Positions 58,229 to 64,000 of a stretch of DNA of 64,000 nucleotides are shown piece by piece. Each line of letters opens with the position of its first letter. Positions within the stretch are counted from its first letter, which is position 1. The notes below the pieces were generated by a model. The model did no database searches and was not told where the DNA came from. It was given only the letters and a program-made list of their open reading frames with translations. A program made the position numbers and the translations under genes. The DNA comes from Bog-159 sp035308525. Lineage in GTDB: Bacteria > Acidobacteriota > Terriglobia > Bryobacterales > Bryobacteraceae. Where the stretch lies: positions 1 through 64,000 of the forward strand of contig DATGGM010000188.1 in assembly GCA_035308525.1 (NCBI GenBank), read 5' to 3'.

Positions 58229-58722
58229 AACCGATGTACCGCGGCATATTCGTGGCTTTCTTGCAGTGCCTGATCGTGCTGACCGTAGCCGGCAAATACT
58301 CCCTGGATCGCGAGCGATTGCCGCGCGTCTGGGCCAAAGCCGCGCCCTTTGATCCGAATCTGCCCATTCGGGGCCGTTATGTCAGCCTGCGCCTGCAGGT
58401 GGACGGCCCGTCCAGTGCGGGAGAGGTGACCACGGCCCGCCTGTCGGCCGTTGGAGGGCGCCTCGTCGCGGAACCGGATCCCGCGGGCACCGCCCGCATT
58501 CTCATGCAGGGCTTCCGGGGGAACTTCGCTCAACCGGGCTACGCGCCATGGGTTCTGATGGAGCCAGTGGCGTTCTTCATTCCGGAGAGTGTGCCCGATC
58601 CCTCCGGCCTGAAGCCGGGCGAGGAACTTTGGGTCGAGGTGACCGTGCCTGCCAAAGGCCCGCCCCGTCCCATCCGGCTGGGCGTGAAAAAGGATGGAGT
58701 CCTCAAGCCGCTTGACCTGTAA
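58225..58722 (+). CDS. GDYXXLXY-domain protein, partner of DUF2157
   Basis: A 165-residue membrane-anchored protein (TM ~7-25: GIFVAFLQCLIVLTVAG). The domain motif normally written G-D/R-Y-xx-L-x-Y reads RGRYVSLRLQ here. Later blocks are FIPESVPDPSGLKPGEELWVEVTV and a C-terminal PIRLGVKKDG. The family is found beside DUF2157/DUF4401 membrane proteins and has no known function. The ATG at 58225 is preceded by AAAGGAGG and overlaps the DUF2157 stop by 4 bases. Confidence 0.75.
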   Translation: MKPMYRGIFVAFLQCLIVLTVAGKYSLDRERLPRVWAKAAPFDPNLPIRGRYVSLRLQVDGPSSAGEVTTARLSAVGGRLVAEPDPAGTARILMQGFRGNFAQPGYAPWVLMEPVAFFIPESVPDPSGLKPGEELWVEVTVPAKGPPRPIRLGVKKDGVLKPLDL

Positions 58723-58754
58723 TGGGAAAGCACGCCTCTCTTGTTGCGCCGTAG

Positions 58755-58760
58755 TATACT
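58755..58760 (+). promoter_or_regulatory. -10 element (TATACT) of the cytosine-permease-like gene
   Basis: TATACT at 58755-58760, 24 bases before the ATG at 58785. A ribosome site AGAGGAGAGG precedes the start, so this gene has a normal leader. Confidence 0.45.
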
Positions 58761-58784
58761 GGCGGCTTCGCAAGAGGAGAGGCC

Positions 58785-60113
58785 ATGCTGCCCGACTATA
58801 TCGCCAAAGCCGTACCCAACCCCCAGACGAACCGCGCTCCCTGGTACGTCAACACCGCGCCCAGCTATGCGGGCATCTTCCTCTGGATCGCCTTCTATCT
58901 CACCATCGCCAAGGACACCATCCCGCACGCCGGGCTGGCGCTGTGCATCGCGGCGATCGTGGTGGCGGGACTCCTCAGCTACGCCCTGTTCTATTACGCG
59001 CCCGCCATGCTGGGCATGAAGACGGGTTTCCCGCTCTACGTGGTGGGCAGCTCCACCTTCGGCGCCGCGGGCGGCTACGTGATGCCCGGACTGCTGATGG
59101 GCCTGCTGCAGGTCGGCTGGTTCGCGGTCAACACGGCCATCTCGACGCGCTTCATCTTAAACACCATCGGCTCGCAGGCCGGGCCGGGCAGCCTGCCTTT
59201 CATCGCCGTCGGAATTCTGTGGGGCTATGGCATGGCCTACATCGGCGTCATGGGGATTCAGTATGTGGCCAAGCTCTCGCGCTACCTGATTGTCATTCCC
59301 GCCGCAATGGTGTTGCTGGTGTTCTTCCGGACCAGTTCGGGCATCGGCCAATTTGTGCCGCGCGATCCGCAGCCTTTCGTGGCCTTCACGCTGCTGATAC
59401 AGATCGTCATCGGGTTCTTTGCCACGGCCGGCGCGGCGGGCGCCGATTTCGGGATGAACAGCCGCAATGAGAAAGATGTGCGCCTGGGCGGGCTTACCGG
59501 TATCACGCTGGCAATTGTTTTCGCCGCGGGGCTGCCGCTTCTTTCCGTCGCCGGCGCCAGCACGCAGCTGCACAACCTCCCGGGCCTCGGTTATGACGAT
59601 GTGATCCGCGCCATTGGCGGCTGGCTGGCCACCGCCATGTTCCTGCTGTTCACCATCGCGTCCATCGCGCCGGCATGCTTTTGCGCATTCATCGCCGGCA
59701 ACAGCTTCTCCACCATGATTCCAGGCGTGCCCCGCATCTCTTCCACTATGGCGGGGGTGACTGTGTCCATCGTGCTCGCCGTTACCGGCGTCGCCGAAAA
59801 TCTGATCGGCTTCTTTACCATCGTGGGTGCTTCGTTCGGCCCGATCTGCGGCGCTATGGCGGCGGACTATCTGCTCTCCGGCAAACGCTGGGCAGGACCC
59901 CGGGAGGGCGTGAACATGGCTGGATATCTGGCCTGGGCGATCGGATTTGCGGTCGGGATCCTGCCGTTCCTGCCGGTCTCCGATTCGTTGAAGACGTACG
60001 TGCAGCCCGCCGTGCTATACAGCTTCGTGACCGGCTTCGTGGTATATGCAGTGCTGGCCAAAGCTGGCCTTGAACCTCGCACCGTAACGGTTGCAAGTGC
60101 CGCGCACTCTTAA
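58785..60113 (+). CDS. Cytosine permease/NCS1-family transporter
   Basis: A 442-residue inner-membrane transporter with about twelve TM helices. The start (NPQTNRAPWYVNTAPSYAGIFLWIAFYLTIA), GFPLYVVGSSTFGAAGGYVMPGLLMGLLQVGWFAVN and the end-half GASFGPICGAMAADYLLSGKRW match CodB-like NCS1 carriers of cytosine, allantoin or related bases. No cytosine deaminase, hydantoinase or purine catabolic gene is adjacent, so the substrate is open. The start is fixed by the AGAGGAGAGG ribosome site. Confidence 0.85.
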   Translation: MLPDYIAKAVPNPQTNRAPWYVNTAPSYAGIFLWIAFYLTIAKDTIPHAGLALCIAAIVVAGLLSYALFYYAPAMLGMKTGFPLYVVGSSTFGAAGGYVMPGLLMGLLQVGWFAVNTAISTRFILNTIGSQAGPGSLPFIAVGILWGYGMAYIGVMGIQYVAKLSRYLIVIPAAMVLLVFFRTSSGIGQFVPRDPQPFVAFTLLIQIVIGFFATAGAAGADFGMNSRNEKDVRLGGLTGITLAIVFAAGLPLLSVAGASTQLHNLPGLGYDDVIRAIGGWLATAMFLLFTIASIAPACFCAFIAGNSFSTMIPGVPRISSTMAGVTVSIVLAVTGVAENLIGFFTIVGASFGPICGAMAADYLLSGKRWAGPREGVNMAGYLAWAIGFAVGILPFLPVSDSLKTYVQPAVLYSFVTGFVVYAVLAKAGLEPRTVTVASAAHS

Positions 60114-60240
60114 CAGTCGTAACGAGCCGTAGTACAGTACCCTAACTCGGCGAAACGTCCACTCATTGATAGACGTAATTGCACTTACGTTGTATACTCT
60201 AGCCAAGCCGGGGGTAAGGCCAGGCCATGCAATCTCCTCG

Positions 60241-60245
60241 GAGGG
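60241..60245 (+). promoter_or_regulatory. Shine-Dalgarno (GGAGG) for the YVTN/cytochrome gene
   Basis: GGAGG lies 9 bases before the ATG at 60255. An earlier ATG at 60251 is in another frame. Confidence 0.55.
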
Positions 60246-60254
60246 CGGAATGCA

Positions 60255-62693
60255 ATGACGGCACTGTTCAGAGAGGCAATTACTGCGGGAGTGTGGCTGT
60301 TACTCCCGGTGCTCGCGGAAGGACAAGTAACTCCATCGGCATTCGTCAACTTCGAAGGCGCCCAGACCAATCCCATCCGCATGTCCGCTGACGGCTCGCG
60401 CCTGTTCGCCCTCAACACCCCCAACGCCACCTTATCGGTCTTCGCTCTGACCAATCCCGCGGCTCCCGCGCTAATCGGCGAAATCCCGGTGGGGATTGAG
60501 CCGGTATCGGTAAGCGTGAATCCTTCCAATAACGACGAGGCTTGGGTAGTCAACCAGGTCTCCAACAGCATCAGCGTTGTCTCCGTCTCGAAAGGCATCG
60601 TCACGGATACCATCAATTGCAAGACGGAGCCGTCCGACATCGTGTTTGCGGGCGCCAATGCCTTCGTCAGCGTGTCGCGTAGCAATATGATCAATGTCTA
60701 CAACATCGCCTCGCACTCGCTGGTGCAATCGATCCCCGTGTTCGGCGAGAATCCGCGCGCGCTGGCCGTAAGTTCGGATAGCACTAAAGTATATGCGGCA
60801 TTTGCCTTATCGGGAAACCACAGCACCATCATTCCGGATAACATCGCCCCCCCGCAGCCTCCGCCTACCAATCCCGCATTGCCTCCACCACCCCACGTGG
60901 GGCTGATCATCGACGCTTCCAATCCAACCTGGTCCTGGTTCGTCAAGTACAACATGCCCGATAATGACGTGGCGATCATCAACACCAGCACCCTGGCTGT
61001 AGCGGGCTATTACTCGGGTGTAGGCACCATTAATCTGGGCATTGCTGTGAATCCGGGCAACGGCGATGTGTATGTGTCGAACACCAACGCCCGCAATCTG
61101 ATTCGGTTTGAGCCAAACCTGCGCGGGCATTGGATCGATAATCAGATTACGCAGATCCAGTCTTCAGGGCACGTGACCGCTTATGACCTGAATCCCGGCA
61201 TAGACTATACCGTGCTCCCCAATCCGGCGGCGGTAGCCACCGCGCTGTCCCAGCCGGCGGCGATGCGCTTCGACCCCGGCGGAAAGTGGTTGTGGGTGGC
61301 CTCGTTCGGCACCGATCGCGTGGCCCAGGTAAGCTCCACCGGCCAGATCATGAACATCATCGAGATCAACCCGCAAGCCATCGGCTCAATAGTGAATCCC
61401 GCGGCCAAGAAGGGCACCCGCGGGCTGGCAATCAACGCCCGGCAGAAACTGCTCTACGCGCTGAACCGCCTGTCGAACACGATTTCAGTGATCAGCACCT
61501 CCAGCAACAGCGTGCTCGAGGAGATACCTACCGGGACCTTCGATCCCACGCCCGCCGTCATCCTGGCCGGGCGCGGCTTTCTATATGACGCCAAACTGTC
61601 CGGCAACGGCACCGGCTCATGCGCTTCCTGCCACGTGGATGCCGACATGGACCTGCTGGGCTGGGACCTCGGTGATCCCGGCGGATCTATGGAAACGGTT
61701 CTCAACAACGGCCACACCTTCCAGATGCATCCCATGAAGGGTCCGTTCACCACGCGAACTCTGCGCGGCCTGGCCGGAACGAATCCCCTGCACTGGCGTG
61801 GCGACACCGCGAATTTCACCCTGTTCAACCAGGCCTTCAACAACCTGATGGGTGGCGCTGAGATCGCCAGTTCCAACATGTCGGCGTATGAATCCTACAT
61901 CAATACCATTGCTTTCCTGCCGAATCCGAATCAAAACCTGGATCGCTCGCTGCCTGTTTCGCTGAACGGGGGGAACGCGGTCAATGGGCAGAACGACTTC
62001 CTCAACGTCAAGATCAATACCACGCCTACCAACACCTGCAATGCCTGCCATAATTCTTTTCCCGGCCCGGGCAGTAATAACTCCATTCTCACCAGGTCGA
62101 ACCTGCCGCAGCCTATGAAGGTCCCTACTCTGCGCAATCTCTATCAGAAGCAGAATTTCAATAACACCAGCGGCGCTGAGTCCATCGATGGCTTCGGTTT
62201 CGCCAGCAATGGAACGAATTCCACCTTGATCGACGTATTGAACCAGCCGGTATTGGGCGGCTTCTCCAACAATCCCCAGGCGCAATTGGATGTCGGCGCG
62301 TTCCTCCTGTCATTCGATACCGGAACGGCGCCCGCGGTGGGTTACTCGCGCACGGCTACACAGACCAATGTGACGGCGGATCCCACGATCGCGAGCGACT
62401 GGGCCATGCTGCAGGGCCAGGCCGCGGCCGGCAACATCGACCTGATCTGCAAGGGAACCATTCAGACCCAGTTGCATGGGTGTCTCTATCAGCCCGCCAC
62501 CCAGAATTACACAACGGATACAACCGGCCTGGGACCCTTCACTCAGGCGCAATTGATCGGTTTCATTCAGGGCGGAGATACTCTGAGCATCATGGGCGTG
62601 CCGCCCGGATCGGGCGTGCGCTTCGGTATTGATCGCAACCTCGACGGCGTCAAGGACGGCGATCGGCGCGCTCGTCCCCGAAACCGGCGCTAA
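60255..62693 (+). CDS. Secreted YVTN beta-propeller protein with two cytochrome c heme motifs
   Basis: An 812-residue exported protein with a signal peptide (ends near LAEGQV). Residues ~30-420 form a YVTN-type seven-bladed propeller (SADGSRLFALNTPNATLSVF, NNDEAWVVNQVSNSISVV, STGQIMNIIEINP and ARQKLLYALNRLSNTISVI). The C-terminal ~390 residues resemble the di-heme cytochrome c peroxidase/MauG family: CASCH (about residue 455) and CNACH (about residue 595) are the two heme-binding motifs. It would carry out electron transfer or oxidation at the cell surface. It is followed 39 bases later by the FG-GAP protein. Confidence 0.8.
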   Translation: MTALFREAITAGVWLLLPVLAEGQVTPSAFVNFEGAQTNPIRMSADGSRLFALNTPNATLSVFALTNPAAPALIGEIPVGIEPVSVSVNPSNNDEAWVVNQVSNSISVVSVSKGIVTDTINCKTEPSDIVFAGANAFVSVSRSNMINVYNIASHSLVQSIPVFGENPRALAVSSDSTKVYAAFALSGNHSTIIPDNIAPPQPPPTNPALPPPPHVGLIIDASNPTWSWFVKYNMPDNDVAIINTSTLAVAGYYSGVGTINLGIAVNPGNGDVYVSNTNARNLIRFEPNLRGHWIDNQITQIQSSGHVTAYDLNPGIDYTVLPNPAAVATALSQPAAMRFDPGGKWLWVASFGTDRVAQVSSTGQIMNIIEINPQAIGSIVNPAAKKGTRGLAINARQKLLYALNRLSNTISVISTSSNSVLEEIPTGTFDPTPAVILAGRGFLYDAKLSGNGTGSCASCHVDADMDLLGWDLGDPGGSMETVLNNGHTFQMHPMKGPFTTRTLRGLAGTNPLHWRGDTANFTLFNQAFNNLMGGAEIASSNMSAYESYINTIAFLPNPNQNLDRSLPVSLNGGNAVNGQNDFLNVKINTTPTNTCNACHNSFPGPGSNNSILTRSNLPQPMKVPTLRNLYQKQNFNNTSGAESIDGFGFASNGTNSTLIDVLNQPVLGGFSNNPQAQLDVGAFLLSFDTGTAPAVGYSRTATQTNVTADPTIASDWAMLQGQAAAGNIDLICKGTIQTQLHGCLYQPATQNYTTDTTGLGPFTQAQLIGFIQGGDTLSIMGVPPGSGVRFGIDRNLDGVKDGDRRARPRNRR

Positions 62694-62732
62694 CCTGTGC
62701 CGGCGCTTGGCTACATAAGAAAGGTCTGCCGA

Positions 62733-64000
62733 ATGGCTAATTGGTGTATCAGATGCGCATGTCTTGCCGCGCTGACGCTGGCTGCCGGCTTGGCGGCGCA
62801 GACTATCTCGTTCAACGCGCCGAAGGCTTTTCCCGCGGGTAGCCTGCCGAGTTCCGTGGCCGTCGGCGACTTCAACCATGATGGCCAGCCCGATCTGGCC
62901 GTCGCCGCCAGTGGCTCCACGGGAGTCTCTATCCTCCTCGGCAACGGCGACGGTACCTTCCAGATACCCGTGAACTACCCCGCGGGAAACAGTCCCCGCT
63001 ATGTGGCGGTGCGGGACTTCAACAGGGATGGAAAACTGGATCTGGCGGTCGTCAATTACAATGACAACAATGTTTCGATCCTGATCGGCAACGGTGATGG
63101 TACTTTTCAGGCGCCCGTAAACTACGGCGTGGGGGCCAATCCGGATTACCTGGCCGTTGCGGACTTCAACGGCGACAAGATACTGGACATCGCGGTAGTC
63201 AGCTATTCCTCGGCCACCGTTTCGATACTGCTTGGCAAAGGCGACGGGACATTTCAATCCGCGCCGGACCAGAACCTGGGTGCCACACAAGCCGTGTCGG
63301 TAACTGCCGCCGACTTCAACGGCGATGGAAAGATAGACTTGGCCATCGCCTATGGGCTGAACACCCTGGCGATTCTAATTGGCAACGGTGATGGGACATT
63401 CGCCGCGCCGGTTCCTTACCATACCCCAAATGATCCCGTGGAGGTGGTCGCGGCCGACTTTAACATCGATGGAAAGCTGGATGTGGCGGTGGCTTGCGGC
63501 CATCCGAAGGGTCAGGTAGCCGTCTTCATTGGCAACGGCGATGGGACTTTCCAAACCTCCAAGAGCTATGCCGCCGGCGCTTTTGTTTCATCGTTAGCCG
63601 CGGCCGACTTGAATCACGATGGTTTCGAGGATCTGGTGGTCTCCAATGCCAGTTCCAATACGGTATCCGTGCTGCTCGGCAATGGCGACGGAACGTTCAA
63701 GAAGGCTGTCAACTATTCCGTGGCCAGTTCGCCGCAGGCCGTGGCCATAGCGGACGTCAATGGCGACAAGAAGTCGGATATCGTGGCGGCCAGTAACAAT
63801 TCCAATATGGTGACGGTGTTGCTCGGAAATGGCCGCGGCGGCTTTGCGGGAACCAGGAGTCCGGGAGCCGGAATCGGCCCCACCGCCCTGGCCTCAGGCG
63901 ATTTCAATCACGATGGAACGCAGGACCTGGCGGTCGCCGATATGACGTCAAATGGTGTATCGATCATGCTCGGCAATGGCGGCGGAACCTTCCAGAAGGC
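62733..64000 (+). CDS. Secreted FG-GAP/VCBS-repeat protein (3' end cut by window edge)
   Basis: The visible 422 residues start with a signal peptide (MANWCIRCACLAALTLAAGLAAQT). About seven VCBS/FG-GAP repeats of ~55-60 residues follow, each with 'VAVGDFNHDGQPDLAVA---S-TVSILLGNGDGTF---VNY'. The D-x-D/N-x-D-G-x-x-D loops bind calcium. Such repeats form a beta-propeller and often mediate adhesion or ligand binding outside the cell. The frame continues past 64000. A short AAAGG precedes the ATG. Confidence 0.82.
   Translation, partial: MANWCIRCACLAALTLAAGLAAQTISFNAPKAFPAGSLPSSVAVGDFNHDGQPDLAVAASGSTGVSILLGNGDGTFQIPVNYPAGNSPRYVAVRDFNRDGKLDLAVVNYNDNNVSILIGNGDGTFQAPVNYGVGANPDYLAVADFNGDKILDIAVVSYSSATVSILLGKGDGTFQSAPDQNLGATQAVSVTAADFNGDGKIDLAIAYGLNTLAILIGNGDGTFAAPVPYHTPNDPVEVVAADFNIDGKLDVAVACGHPKGQVAVFIGNGDGTFQTSKSYAAGAFVSSLAAADLNHDGFEDLVVSNASSNTVSVLLGNGDGTFKKAVNYSVASSPQAVAIADVNGDKKSDIVAASNNSNMVTVLLGNGRGGFAGTRSPGAGIGPTALASGDFNHDGTQDLAVADMTSNGVSIMLGNGGGTFQK

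Noticed and set aside
1..64000. tRNA, rRNA, CRISPR arrays, insertion sequences and prophage genes
   Set aside because: I looked for T-loop (GGTTCGAATCC-like) and CCA ends, regularly spaced direct repeats, transposase motifs with terminal repeats, and phage structural genes. None was seen. A tRNAscan or covariance-model search would settle this for RNA genes.

Overview
The window is a GC-rich, densely coded chromosomal segment. It most likely comes from an acidobacterium of the Solibacter/Bryobacter type. The evidence is two large MacB/FtsX-type permeases without an ATPase (the 'acidobacterial duplicated orphan permease' type, one with a PadR regulator), two secreted proteins ending in the C-terminal domain typical of Solibacter (TIGR03437-like), a TonB-dependent receptor with a carboxypeptidase-regulatory-like N-terminus, a secreted family with the 'PRTPDGxPDLxGIW' signature beside a DUF6152 protein, a PEP-CTERM protein and several secreted beta-propellers. 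I see no rRNA, tRNA, CRISPR array, insertion sequence, phage gene or replication origin. No gap between genes exceeds about 265 bases.

Layout. 1-8.9 kb: a secreted protein cut by the left edge, a small minus-strand membrane/glycosyltransferase operon, a YhhN-type membrane protein, a TIGR03437 beta-propeller, and a secreted thioredoxin/aspartyl-protease pair. 9-12.4 kb: an overlapping operon egtB-egtD-ABC ATPase-ABC permease, which joins ergothioneine synthesis to a betaine-type transporter. 12.5-15.3 kb: a four-subunit 2-oxoacid:ferredoxin oxidoreductase (korDABC order). 15.4-26.2 kb: ribokinase, DUF507, a tandem-repeat secreted protein, hydrolases, a three-gene secreted cluster of unknown function, a TonB receptor and a metallo-beta-lactamase-fold enzyme with a membrane partner. 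26.3-32 kb: the two orphan permeases and PadR. 32-41.7 kb: housekeeping genes (thrB, rsmB, rpe, bamD, yajQ, purB, a YycJ-type hydrolase) with two receiver proteins, one of which has lost its phospho-acceptor aspartate.

41.8-47 kb is the most unusual locus. It is a three-gene operon of an FkbH-like/acyl-carrier-protein fusion, a GT4-like glycosyltransferase, and a paralogous glycosyltransferase fused to a type II thioesterase. The parts carry short terminal motifs like those of NRPS/PKS proteins, but no ketosynthase, adenylation or condensation domain is present. 47-64 kb: a subtilisin-like protease, the PEP-CTERM protein whose 3' end runs into an intergenic inverted repeat, leuA-glgA, trxA, a TraR/DksA protein, an NtrC-type regulator, a DUF2157/GDYXXLXY pair, a cytosine-permease-like transporter, a YVTN-propeller/di-heme cytochrome c protein and an FG-GAP-repeat protein cut by the right edge.

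Two features of gene expression recur. Many genes overlap their upstream neighbour by 4 bases (ATGA, GTGA or TTGA), including TTG starts. Several first genes lack a Shine-Dalgarno sequence but carry a TANNNT hexamer 6-9 bases before the start codon, which suggests leaderless transcripts. All functions are read from sequence motifs by eye; no database search was possible.
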